Origin: Ptiloglossa arizonensis
Taxonomy: Eukaryota > Arthropoda > Insecta > Hymenoptera > Colletidae
Length of the DNA: 64,000 nucleotides
Assembly: GCF_051014685.1 (NCBI RefSeq)
Contig: NW_027478775.1
Coordinates: 186,001-250,000 of the forward strand
Direction of reading: 5' to 3'
A program made the position numbers and the translations under genes. The number at the start of each line of letters is the position of its first letter. Position 1 is the stretch's first letter. Below, in pieces: positions 43,706 to 57,400 of the stretch. The notes below the pieces were generated by a model that saw nothing but the letters and a program-made list of their open reading frames with translations, was not told the origin of the DNA and did no database searches.

Positions 43706-45900
43706 CGATATACGTTATACGTTATGCGTTATGCGTTCTTCGTTACACGTTATACGTTATTCGGTATGCGTTATACGTTATATTTTATACGTTATACGTT
43801 ATACGTTATACGTTATACGTTATATGTTATACGTTATACATTATACGTTATACGTTATACGTTATACGTTATACGTTATACGTTAAACGTTATACGTTAT
43901 ACGTTATACGTTATACGTTATACGTAATACGTTATACGTTATACGTTATACGTTATACGTTATACGTTATACGTTATACGTTATACGTTATACGTTATAC
44001 GTTATACGTTATACGTTATACGTTATACGTTATACGTTATACGTTATACGTTATACGTTATACGTTATACGTTATACGTTATACGTTATACGTTATACGT
44101 TATACGTTATACGTTATACGTTATACGTTATACGTTATACGTTACGCGTTATACGTTACACGTTATACGTTACACGTTATACGTTATACGTTGTACGATA
44201 TACGTTATACGTTATACGTTGTACGTTATACGTTATACGTTGTACGTTATACGTTATACGTTGTACGTTATACGTTATACGTTATACGTTATACGTTATA
44301 CGTTATACGTTATACGTTATACGTTATACGTTATACGTTATACGTTATACGTTATACGTTATACGTTATACGTTATACGTTATACGTTATACGTTATACG
44401 TTATACGTTATACGATATACGTTATACGTTATACGTTATACGTTATACGTTATACGTTGTACGTCATACGTTATACGTTATACGTTATACGCTAAACGTT
44501 ATACGTTATACGTTATACGTTATACGTTATACGTTATACGTTATACGTTATACGTTATACGTTATACGTTATACGTTATACGTTATACGCTATACGTTAC
44601 ATGTTATACGTTATACGTAGTATGTAATGCGTCATACGTTTTACGTTATACGTTATACGGTATACGTTATACGTTGTACGTTACATGTTATACGTTATAC
44701 GTTATACGTTATACGGTATACGTTATACGTTGTACGTTACATGTTATACGTTATACGTTATACGTTATACGATATACGTTATACGTTATACGTTAAACGT
44801 TATACGTTATACGTTATACGTTATACGCTATACGTTACATGTTATACGTTATACATTATACGTTATACGTTATACGTTATACGTTATACGTTATACGTTA
44901 TACGTTATACGTTATACGTTATACGTCATAGGCTATACGTTATACGATATACGTTATACGTTATACGTTATACGTTATATGTTATACGTTATACGTTATA
45001 CGTTATACATTATACGTTATACGTTATACGTTATACGTTATACGTTATACGTCATAGGTTATACGTTATACGTTATGCGGTATACGTTATACATTATACG
45101 TTATACGATATACGTTATACGTTATGCGTTATGCGTTCTTCGTTACACGTTATACGTTATTCGGTATGCGTTATACGTTATATTTTATACGTTATACGTT
45201 ATACGTTATACGTTATATGTTATACGTTATACGTTATATGTTATACGTTATACGTTATACGTTATACGTTATACGTTATACGTTATACGTTATATGTTAT
45301 ACGTTATACGTTATACGTTATACGTTATACGTTATGCGTTATACGTTATACGTTATACGTTATACGTTATACGTTATACGTTATACGTTATACGTTATAC
45401 GTTATACGTTATACGTTATACGTTATACGTTATACGTTATACGTTATACGTTATACGTTCTACGTTATACGTTATACGTTATACGTTATACGTTATACGT
45501 TATACGTTATACGTTATACGTTATACGTTATACGTTATACGTTATACGTTATACGTTATACGTTATACGTAATACATTATACGTTATACGTTATACGTTA
45601 TACGTTATACGTTATACGTCATAGGTTATACGTTATACGTTATGCGGTATACGTTATACATTATACGTTATACGATAAACGTTATACGTTATGCGTTATG
45701 CGTTCTTCGTTACACGTTATACGTTATTCGGTATGCGTTATACGTTATACGTTATACGTTATACGTTATACGTTATACGTTATACGTTATACGTTATACG
45801 TTATACGTTATACGTTATACGTTATACGTTATACGTTATACGTTATACGTTATACGTTATACGCTATACGTTATACGTTATACGTTATACGTTATACGTT
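43706..45900 (+). repeat. Third A+C+H cycle and transition
   Basis: C (43217) to A (43724) is followed by about 340 bp of canonical units, CGTTACG, CGATATA and CGTTGTA markers, then C (44617), H (44924), A (45124) and A (45691). After this, block C is absent for 10 kb and block F becomes common. The right part (45.47-45.75 kb, with CGTAATA-CATTATA before A) resembles 33.48-33.65 and 41.16-41.33 kb. Confidence 0.7.
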
Positions 45901-47821
45901 ATACGTTATACGTTATACGTTATACGTTATACGTTATACGTTATACGTTATACGTTATACGTTATACGTTATACGTTATACTTTATACGTTATATTTTAT
46001 ACGTTATACGTTATACGTTATACGTTATACGTTATACGTTATACGTTACACGTTACACGTTATACCTCATAGGTTATACGTTATACGTTATACGTTATAC
46101 GTTATACGTTATACGTTATACGTCATACGTTATACGTCATAGGTTATACGTTATACGTTATACGTTATGCGTTATACGTTATGCGTTATACGTTATACGT
46201 TATACGTTATGCGTTATACGTTGTACGATATTCGTTATACGTTATACGTTATTAGTTATACGTTATACGGTATACGTTATACGTTGTACGTTACATGTTA
46301 TAAGTTGTACGTTATACGTTATACGATATACGTTATACGTTAAACGTTATACGTTGTACGTTATACGTTATATGTTATACGTTATACATTATACGTTATA
46401 CGTTATACGTTATACGTTATACGTTATACGTTATACGTTATACGTTATACGTTATACGTTATACGTTGTACGTTACATGTTATAAGTTATACGTTATACG
46501 TTATACGATATACGTTATACGTTAAACGTTATACGTTATACGTTATACGTTATATGTTATACGTTATACATTATACGTTATACGTTATACGTTATACGTT
46601 ATACGTTATACGTTATACGTTATACGTTATACGTTATACGTTATACGTTATACGTCATACGTTATACGTTATACGTTATACGTTATTAGTCATACGTTAC
46701 ACGTTATACGTTATTAGTTATACGTTATTAGTTATACGTTATACGGTATACGTTATACGTTGTACGTTACATGTTATAAGTTATACGTTATACGTTATAC
46801 GATATACGTTATACGTTAAACGTTATACGTTATACGTTATACGTTATATGTTATACGTTATACATTATACGTTATACGTTATACGTTATACGTTATACGT
46901 TAAACGTTATACGTTATACGTTATACGTTATACGTTATACGTTATACGTTATACGTTATACGTTATACGTTATACGTTATACGTTATACGTTATACGTTA
47001 TACGTTATACGTTATACGTTATACGTTATACGTTATACGTTATACGTTATACGTTATACGTTATACGTTATACGTTATACGTTATACGTTATACGTTATA
47101 CGTTATACGTTATACGTTATACGTTATACGTTATGCGTTATACGTTACGCGTTATACGTTACACGTTATACGTTATACGTTATACGTTATACGATATACG
47201 TTGTACGTTATACGTTGTACGTTATACGTTATACGTTGTACGTTATACGTTATACGTTGTACGTTATACGTTATACGTTATACGTTATACGTTATACGTT
47301 ATACGTTATACGTTATACGTTGTACGTTATACGTTGTACGTTATACGTTATACGTTATACGTTATACGTTATACGTTATACGTTATACGTTATACGTTAT
47401 ACGTTATACGTTATACGTTATACGTTATACGTTATTAGTTATACGTTATACGGTATACGTTATACGTTGTACGTTACATGTTATAAGTTATACGTTATAC
47501 GTTATACGATATACGTTATACGTTAAACGTTATACGTTATACGTTATACGTTATACTTTATACGTTATATTTTATACGTTATACGTTATACGTTATACGT
47601 TATACGTTATACGTTATACGTTACACGTTACACGTTATACCTCATAGGTTATACGTTATACGTTACACGTTACACGTTATACCTCATAGGTTATACGTTA
47701 TACGTTATACGTTATGCGTTATACGTTATGCGTTATACGTTATACGTTATACGTTATGCGTTATACGTTGTACGATATTCGTTATACGTTATACGTTATT
47801 AGTTATACGTTATACGGTATA

Positions 47822-48108
47822 CGTTATACGTTATACGTTATACGTTATACGTTATACGTTATACGTTATACGTTATACGTTATACGTTATACGTTATACG
47901 TTATACGTTATACGTTATACGTTATACGTTATACGTTATACGTTATACGTTATACGTTATACGTTATACGTTATACGTTATACGTTATACGTTATACGTT
48001 ATACGTTATACGTTATACGTTATACGTTATACGTTATACGTTATACGTTATACGTTATACGTTATACGTTATACGTTATACGTTATACGTTATACGTTAT
48101 ACGTTATA
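47822..48108 (+). repeat. Perfect canonical run, 41 units
   Basis: From a CGGTATA unit to a CTTTATA unit there are 287 bp of CGTTATA without a single change, the longest pure run I noticed. Comparable runs are 53078-53357 (40 units) and 56186-56444 (37 units). Confidence 0.9.
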
Positions 48109-50796
48109 CTTTATACGTTATATTTTATACGTTATACGTTATACGTTATACGTTATACGTTATACGTTATACGTTACACGTTACACGTTATACCTCATGG
48201 GTTATACGTTATACGTTATACGTTATACGTTATACGTTATACGTTATACGTTATACGTCATAGGTTATACGTTATACGTTATACGTTATGCGTTATACGT
48301 TATGCGTTATACGTTATACGTTATACGTTATGCGTTATACGTTGTACGATATTCGTTATACGTTATACGTTATACGTTATACGTTATACGTTATATGTTA
48401 TACGTTATACGTTATACGTTATACGTTATACGTTATACGTTATACGTTATACGTTATACGTTATACGTTATACGTTATACGTTATACGTTATACGTTATA
48501 CGTTATACGTTATACGTTATACGTTATACGTTATACGTTATACGTTATACGTTATACGTTATACGATATACGTTATACGTTAAACGTTATACGTTATACG
48601 TTATACGTTATATGTTATACGTTATACGTTATACGTTATACGTTATACGTTATACGTTATACGTTATGCGTTATACGTTATACATTATACGTTATACGAT
48701 ATACGTTATACGTTATGCGTTATGCGTTCTTCGTTACACGTTATACGTTATTCGGTATGCGTTATACGTTATACGTTATACGTTATACGTTATACGTTAT
48801 ACGTTATACGTTATACGTTATACGTTATACGTTATACGATATACGTTATACGTTATACGTTATACGTTATACGATATACGATATACGTTATACGTTATAC
48901 GTTATACGTTATACGATATACGTTATACGTTAAACGTTATACGTTATACGTTATACGTTATATGTTATACGTTATACATTATACGTTATACGTTATACGT
49001 TATACGTTATACGTTATACGTTATACGTTATACGTTATACGTTACACGTTACACGTTATACCTCATAGGTTATACGTTATACGTTATACGTTATACGTTA
49101 TACGTTATACGTTATACGTTATACGTCATAGGTTATACGTTATACGTTATACGTTATGCGTTATACGTTACGCGTTATACGTTATACGTTATACGTTATG
49201 CGTTATACGTTGTACGATATTCGTTATACGTTATACGTTATTAGTTATACGTTATACGTTATACGTTATACGTTTTACGTTATACGTTATACGTTACACG
49301 TTATACGTTATACGTTATACGTTATACGTTATACGTTATACGTTATACGTTATACGTTATACGTTATACGTTATACGTTATACGTTATACGTTATACGTT
49401 ATACATTATACGTTATACGTTGTACGTTATACGTTATAAGATGTACGTTATACGTTATACGTTATACGTTATACGTTACACGTTACACGTTATACCTCAT
49501 AGGTTATACGTTATACGTTATACGTTATACGTTATACGTTATACGTTATACGTCATACGTTATACGTCATAGGTTATACGTTATACGTTATACGTTATGC
49601 GTTATACGTTATGCGTTATACGTTATACGTTATACGTTATGCGTTATACGTTGTACGATATTCGTTATACGTTATACGTTATTAGTTATACGTTATACGG
49701 TATACGTTATACGTTGTACGTTACATGTTATAAGTTGTACGTTATACGTTATACGATATACGTTATACGTTAAACGTTATACGTTATACGTTATACGTTA
49801 TATGTTATACGTTATACATTATACGTTATACGTTATACGTTATACGTTATACGTTATACGTTATACGTTATACGTTATACGTTATACGTTATACGTTATA
49901 CGTTATACGTTATACGTTATACGTTATACGTTATACGTTATACGTTATACGTTATACGTTATACGTTATACGTTATACGTTATACGTTATACGTCATACG
50001 TTATACGTTATACGTTATACGTTATACGTCATACGTTACACGTTATACGTTATTAGTTATACGTTATTAGTTATACGTTATACGGTATACGTTATACGTT
50101 GTACGTTACATGTTATAAGTTATACGTTATACGTTATACGATATACGTTATACGTTAAACGTTATACGTTATACGTTATACGTTATATGTTATACGTTAT
50201 ACATTATACGTTATACGTTATACGTTATACGTTATACGTTAAACGTTATACGTTATACGTTATACGTTATACGTTATACGTTATACGTTATACGTTATAC
50301 GTTATACGTTATACGTTATACGTTATACGTTATACGTTATACGTTATACGTTATACGTTATACGTTATACGTTATACGTTATACGTTATACGTTATACGT
50401 TATATGTTATACGTTATACGTTATACTTTATACGTTATATTTTATACGTTATACGTTATACGTTATACGTTATACGTTATACGTTATACGTTACACGTTA
50501 CACGTTATACCTCATAGGTTATACGTTATACGTTACACGTTACACGTTATACCTCATAGGTTATACGTTATACGTTACACGTTACACGTTATACCTCATA
50601 GGTTATACGTTATACGTTATACGTTATGCGTTATACGTTATGCGTTATACGTTATACGTTATACGTTATGCGTTATACGTTGTACGATATTCGTTATACG
50701 TTATACGTTATTAGTTATACGTTATACGGTATACGTTATACGTTGTACGTTACATGTTATAAGTTGTACGTTATACGTTATACGATATACGTTATA

Positions 50797-50802
50797 CGTA
50801 AA
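50797..50802 (+). other. 6-bp unit CGTAAA, left edge of disruption
   Basis: At the place where other block E copies have CGTTAAA, this copy has CGTAAA, one base short. It is the first register change after 33 kb without one and lies 14 bp before the array breaks off. It could be a real deletion or a consensus error. Confidence 0.85.
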
Positions 50803-50816
50803 CGTTATACGTTATA

Positions 50817-50907
50817 CTAAAATAAAACAGTATAAATCAATACAAGTTAAACAGTATTATACGAATTATAATAATTATATCGTTATACGTTATTTATACG
50901 TTTTATA
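50817..50907. other. Non-satellite AT-rich interruption
   Basis: After two canonical units the array stops. Positions 50817-50880 are 64 bases with only ten G or C, unlike any other part of the window. Two perfect 9-bp direct repeats, AAACAGTAT, lie at 50825-50833 and 50849-50857. From about 50,858 satellite-like pieces reappear (ATTATACGAATTATA). Positions 50881-50907 are distorted units: CGTTATA, then an 11-base CGTTATTTATA and a 9-base CGTTTTATA. Canonical units resume at 50908. The total of 91 bases equals 13 units, so the register is unchanged across it. I recognise no element in it. Options are filler DNA at a break-repair joint, an insertion remnant, or a low-quality assembly join. Confidence 0.85.
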
Positions 50908-51005
50908 CGTTATACGTTATACGTTATACGTTATACGTTATACGTTATACGTTATACGTTATACGTTATACGTTATACGTTATACGTTATACGTTATACG
51001 TTATA

Positions 51006-51010
51006 CGTTA
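51006..51010 (+). other. 5-bp unit CGTTA, register shift of -2
   Basis: Inside an otherwise perfect canonical run, one unit lacks its last two bases. It is 98 bp to the right of the interruption. No other 5-bp unit was found in the window. Confidence 0.85.
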
Positions 51011-51444
51011 CGTTATACGTTATACGTTATACGTTATACGTTATACGTTATACGTTATACGTTATACGTTATACGTCATACGTTATACGTTATACGTTAT
51101 TAGTTATACGTTATTAGTTATACGTTATTAGTTATACGTTATACGGTATACGTTATACGTTAAACGTTATACGTTATACGTTATACGTTATATGTTATAC
51201 GTTATACATTATACGTTATATGTTATACGTTATACGTTATACGTTAAACGTTATACGTTATACGTTATACGTTATACGTTATACGTTATACGTTATACGT
51301 TATACGTTATACGTTATACGTTATACGTTATACGTTATACGTTATACGTTATACGTTATACGTTATACGTTATACGTTATACGTTATACGTTATACGTTA
51401 TACGTTATACGTTATACGTTATACGTTATACTTTATACGTTATA

Positions 51445-51452
51445 TTTTTATA
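51445..51452 (+). other. 8-bp unit TTTTTATA, register shift of +1
   Basis: Other copies of this block F unit read TTTTATA (for example in the copies near 47.57, 48.12, 50.44 and 52.85 kb). This one has a fifth T. Extra bases in T runs are also a common sequencing error. Confidence 0.8.
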
Positions 51453-52152
51453 CGTTATACGTTATACGTTATACGTTATACGTTATACGTTATACGTTAC
51501 ACGTTACACGTTATACCTCATAGGTTATACGTTATACGTTACACGTTACACGTTATACCTCATAGGTTATACGTTATACGTTACACGTTACACGTTATAC
51601 CTCATAGGTTATACGTTATACGTTATACGTTATGCGTTATACGTTATGCGTTATACGTTATACGTTATACGTTATGCGTTATACGTTGTACGATATTCGT
51701 TATACGTTATACGTTATTAGTTATACGTTATACGGTATACGTTATACGTTGTACGTTACATGTTATAAGTTGTACGTTATACGTTATTCGATATACGTTA
51801 TACGTTAAACGTTATACGTTATACGTTATACGTTATATGTTATACGTTATACATTATACGTTATACGTTATACGTTATACGTTATACGTTATACGTTATA
51901 CGTTATACGTTATACGTTATACGTTATACGTTATACGTTATACGTTATACGTTATACGTTATACGTTATACGTTATACGTTATACGTTATACGTTATACG
52001 TTATACGTTATACGTTATACGTTATACGTTATACGTCATACGTTATACGTTATACGTTATTAGTTATACGTTATTAGTTATACGTTATTAGTTATACGTT
52101 ATACGGTATACGTTATACGTTGTACGTTACATGTTATAAGTTATACGTTATA

Positions 52153-52160
52153 CGTTTATA
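52153..52160 (+). other. 8-bp unit CGTTTATA, register shift of +1
   Basis: A canonical unit before CGATATA has an extra T. After this point the register stays constant to the end of the window. Confidence 0.8.
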
Positions 52161-53077
52161 CGATATACGTTATACGTTAAACGTTATACGTTATACGTTA
52201 TACGTTATATGTTATACGTTATACATTATACGTTATACGTTATACGTTATACGTTATACGTTATGCGTTATACGTTATACATTATACGTTATACGATATA
52301 CGTTATACGTTATGCGTTATGCGTTCTTCGTTACACGTTATACGTTATTCGGTATGCGTTATACGTTATACGTTATACGTTATACGTTATACGTTATACG
52401 TTATACGTTATACGTTATACGTTATACGTTATACGTTATACGATATACGTTATACGTTATACGTTATACGTTATACGATATACGTTATACGTTAAACGTT
52501 ATACGTTATACGTTATACGTTATATGTTATACGTTATACATTATACGTTATACGTTATACGTTATACGTTATACGTTAAACGTTATACGTTATACGTTAT
52601 ACGTTATACGTTATACGTTATACGTTATACGTTATACGTTATACGTTATACGTTATACGTTATACGTTATACGTTATACGTTATACGTTATACGTTATAC
52701 GTTATACGTTATACGTTATACGTTATACGTTATACGTTATACGTTATACGTTATACGTTATACGTTATACGTTATACGTTATACGTTATACGTTATACGT
52801 TATACGTTATACGTTATACGTTATACGTTATACTTTATACGTTATATTTTATACGTTATACGTTATACGTTATACGTTATACGTTATACGTTATACGTTA
52901 CACGTTACACGTTATACCTCATGGGTTATACGTTATACGTTATACGTTATACGTTATACGTTATACGTTATACGTTATACGTCATAGGTTATACGTTATA
53001 CGTTATACGTTATGCGTTATACGTTATGCGTTATACGTTATACGTTATACGTTATGCGTTATACGTTGTACGATATT

Positions 53078-53357
53078 CGTTATACGTTATACGTTATACG
53101 TTATACGTTATACGTTATACGTTATACGTTATACGTTATACGTTATACGTTATACGTTATACGTTATACGTTATACGTTATACGTTATACGTTATACGTT
53201 ATACGTTATACGTTATACGTTATACGTTATACGTTATACGTTATACGTTATACGTTATACGTTATACGTTATACGTTATACGTTATACGTTATACGTTAT
53301 ACGTTATACGTTATACGTTATACGTTATACGTTATACGTTATACGTTATACGTTATA
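53078..53357 (+). repeat. Perfect canonical run, 40 units
   Basis: The run lies between CGATATT of block E and CGATATA. The homologous intervals in the related units are 48354-48563 (30 units, one TGTTATA variant) and 56186-56444 (37 units, pure). Flanking markers agree in all three, so the number of canonical units is what varies. Confidence 0.9.
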
Positions 53358-54400
53358 CGATATACGTTATACGTTAAACGTTATACGTTATACGTTATAC
53401 GTTATATGTTATACGTTATACATTATACGTTATACGTTATACGTTATACGTTATACGTTATGCGTTATACGTTATACATTATACGTTATACGATATACGT
53501 TATACGTTATGCGTTATGCGTTCTTCGTTACACGTTATACGTTATTCGGTATGCGTTATACGTTATACATTATACGTTATACGTTATACGTTATACGTTA
53601 TACGTTATACGTTATACGTTATACGTTATACGATATACGTTATACGTTATACGTTATACGTTATACGATATACGATATACGTTATACGTTATACGTTATA
53701 CGTTATACGATATACGTTATACGTTAAACGTTATACGTTATACGTTATACGTTATATGTTATACGTTATACATTATACGTTATACGTTATACGTTATACG
53801 TTATACGTTATACGTTATACGTTATACGTTATCCGTTACACGTTACACGTTATACCTCATAGGTTATACGTTATACGTTATACGTTATACGTTATACGTT
53901 ATACGTTATACGTTATACGTCATAGGTTATACGTTATTCGTTATACGTTATGCGTTATACGTTATGCGTTATACGTTATACGTTATACGTTATGCGTTAT
54001 ACGTTGTACGATATTCGTTATACGTTATACGTTATTAGTTATACGTTATACGTTATACGTTATACGTTTTACGTTATACGTTATACGTTACACGTTATAC
54101 GTTATACGTTATACGTTATACGTTATACGTTATACGTTATACGTTATACGTTATACGTTATACGTTATACGTTATACGTTATACGTTATACATTATACGT
54201 TATACGTTGTACGTTATACGTTATAAGATGTACGTTATACGTTATACGTTATACGTTATACGTTATACGTTATAAGTTATACGTTATACGTTATACGTTA
54301 TACGTTGTACGTTATACGTTATACGTTATACATTATACGTTATACGTCATACGTTATACGTTATACGTTATAGGTGTTACGTTATACGTTATACGTTATA

Positions 54401-57400
54401 CGTTATTCGTAATACGTTATACGTGATACGTTATACTTTGTACGTTATACGTTATACGTTATACGTTATACGTTATGCGTTCTTCGTTACACGTTATACG
54501 TTATTCGGTATGCGTTATACGTTATACGTTATACGTTATACGTTATACGTTATACGTTATACGTTATACGTTATACGTTATACGTTATACGTTATACGTT
54601 ATACGTTATACGTTATACGTTATACGTTATACGCTATACGTTACATGTTATACGTTATACGTAGTATGTAATGCGTCATACGTTTTACGTTATACGTTAT
54701 ACGGTATACGTTATACGTTGTACGTTACGTGTTATACGTTATACGTTATACGTTATACGGTATACGTTATACGTTGTACGTTACATGCTATACGTTATAC
54801 GTTATACGTTATACGTTACACGATATACGTTATACGTTATACGTTATACGTTATACGTTATACGTTATACGTTATACGCTATACGTTACATGTTATACGT
54901 TATACATTATACGTTATACGTTATACGTTATACGTTATACGTTATACGTCATAGGCTATACGTTATACGATATACGTTATACGTTATACGTTATACGTTA
55001 TACGTTATACGTTATACGATATACGTTATACGTTATACGTTATACGTTATACGTTATACGTTATACGTTATACGTTATACGTTATACGTTATACGTTATA
55101 CGTTATACGTTATACGTTATACGTTATACGTTATACGTTATACGTTATACGTCATACGTTATACGTTATACGTTATTAGTTATACGTTATTAGTTATACG
55201 TTATTAGTTATACGTTATACGGTATACGTTATACGTTGTACGTTACATGTTATAAGTTATACGTTATACGTTATACGATATACGTTATACGTTAAACGTT
55301 ATACGTTATACGTTATACGTTATATGTTATACGTTATACATTATACGTTATACGTTATACGTTATACGTTATACGTTATGCGTTATACGTTATACATTAT
55401 ACGTTATACGATATACGTTATACGTTATGCGTTATGCGTTCTTCGTTACACGTTATACGTTATTCGGTATGCGTTATACGTTATACGTTATACGTTATAC
55501 GTTATACGTTATACGTTATACGTTATACGTTATACGTTATACGTTATACGATATACGTTATACGTTATACGTTATACGTTATACGATATACGTTATACGT
55601 TAAACGTTATACGTTATACGTTATACGTTATATGTTATACGTTATACATTATACGTTATACGTTATACGTTATACGTTATACGTTAAACGTTATACGTTA
55701 TACGTTATACGTTATACGTTATACGTTATACGTTATACGTTATACGTTATACGTTATACGTTATACGTTATACGTTATACGTTATACGTTATACGTTATA
55801 CGTTATACGTTATACGTTATACGTTATACGTTATACGTTATACGTTATACGTTATACGTTATACGTTATACGTTATACGTTATACGTTATACGTTATACG
55901 TTATACGTTATACGTTATACGTTATACGTTATACGTTATACTTTATACGTTATATTTTATACGTTATACGTTATACGTTATACGTTATACGTTATACGTT
56001 ATACGTTACACGTTACACGTTATACCTCATGGGTTATACGTTATACGGTATACGTTATACGTTATACGTTATACGTTATACGTTATAGGTCATAGGTTAT
56101 ACGTTATACGTTATACGTTATGCGTTATACGTTATGCGTTATACGTTATACGTTATACGTTATGCGTTATACGTTGTACGATATTCGTTATACGTTATAC
56201 GTTATACGTTATACGTTATACGTTATACGTTATACGTTATACGTTATACGTTATACGTTATACGTTATACGTTATACGTTATACGTTATACGTTATACGT
56301 TATACGTTATACGTTATACGTTATACGTTATACGTTATACGTTATACGTTATACGTTATACGTTATACGTTATACGTTATACGTTATACGTTATACGTTA
56401 TACGTTATACGTTATACGTTATACGTTATACGTTATACGTTATACGATATACGTTATACGTTAAACGTTATACGTTATACGTTATACGTTATATGTTATA
56501 CGTTATACATTATACGTTATACGTTATACGTTATACGTTATACGTTATGCGTTATACGTTATACATTATACGTTATACGATATACGTTATACGTTATGCG
56601 TTATGCGTTCTTCGTTACACGTTATACGTTATTCGGTATGCGTTATACGTTATACGTTATACGTTATACGTTATACGTTATACGTTATACGTTATACGTT
56701 ATACGTTATACGTTATACGTTATACGATATACGTTATACGTTATACGTTATACGTTATACGATATACGATATACGTTATACGTTATACGTTATACGTTAT
56801 ACGATATACGTTATACGTTAAACGTTATACGTTATACGTTATACGTTATATGTTATACGTTATACATTATACGTTATACGTTATACGTTATACGTTATAC
56901 GTTATACGTTATACGTTATACGTTATCCGTTACACGTTACACGTTATACCTCATAGGTTATACGTTATACGTTATACGTTATACGTTATACGTTATACGT
57001 TATACGTTATACGTCATAGGTTATACGTTATACGTTATACGTTATGCGTTATACGTTATGCGTTATACGTTATACGTTATACGTTATGCGTTATACGTTG
57101 TACGATATTCGTTATACGTTATACGTTATTAGTTATACGTTATACGTTATACGTTATACGTTTTACGTTATACGTTATACGTTACACGTTATACGTTATA
57201 CGTTATACGTTATACGTTATACGTTATACGTTATACGTTATACGTTATACGTTATACGTTATACGTTATACGTTATACGTTATACATTATACGTTATACG
57301 TTGTACGTTATACGTTATAAGATGTACGTTATACGTTATACGTTATACGTTATACGTTATACGTTATAAGTTATACCTTATACGTTATACGTTATACGTT

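Larger units (their letters stand above)
24960..45900 (+). repeat. Array segment 4: A+C+H mega-units
   Basis: No gene. Three large units start at CGTTACG markers at 24960, 29412 and 36489. Within them blocks C, H and A follow one another, often with a TTTTATA unit and two TGTTATA units after A. Block C (second base of CGTAGTA) is at 26200, 30666, 32892, 34215, 36000, 37743, 39955, 40550, 41880, 43217 and 44617. Block H (CGTCATA of CGTCATA-GGCTATA) is at 26500, 27417, 27865, 28194, 30973, 32485, 36300, 38043, 39548, 43524 and 44924. Block A is at 25146, 25888, 26763, 27043, 27617 (cut short), 28394, 28863, 29143, 29598, 30333, 31173, 31621, 31929, 32685, 33602, 35282, 36675, 37403, 38243, 38691, 38992, 39748, 40210, 40343, 41281, 43724, 45124 and 45691. 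No register shift was detected. Confidence 0.85.
50187..52060 (+). repeat. About 1-kb tandem duplication flanking the interruption
   Basis: Two copies carry the triple CCTCATA cassette (50510, 50552, 50594 and 51516, 51558, 51600, each 42 bp apart), block E (50685 and 51691) and CGTTATT-AGTTATA repeats. The offset is 1,005-1,006 bp, which is not a multiple of 7 because of the register shifts inside. In the left copy, block E breaks off at 50,797 and runs into non-satellite sequence. In the right copy it continues through TGTTATA (51838) and CATTATA (51852). Confidence 0.75.
45901..54400 (+). repeat. Array segment 5: E and F dominated
   Basis: No gene. Block F (CTTTATA, TTTTATA, canonical units, CGTTACA-CGTTACA-CGTTATA-CCTCATA-GGTTATA) has CCTCATA at 46065, 47640, 47682, 48193, 49061, 49495, 50510, 50552, 50594, 51516, 51558, 51600, 52917 and 53855. 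Each is usually followed by block E. Block A is scarce (48715, 52312, 53509) and C and H are absent. The longest perfect canonical runs are here. The segment contains the only non-satellite bases of the window and a cluster of register shifts between 50,797 and 52,160. Confidence 0.85.

Noticed and set aside
50817..50880. tRNA, small RNA gene or transposon end in the interruption
   Set aside because: Sixty-four AT-rich bases show no cloverleaf, no terminal inverted repeat and no poly-A tract. The 9-bp direct repeats are internal and do not flank an element as a target-site duplication would. It is left unassigned.
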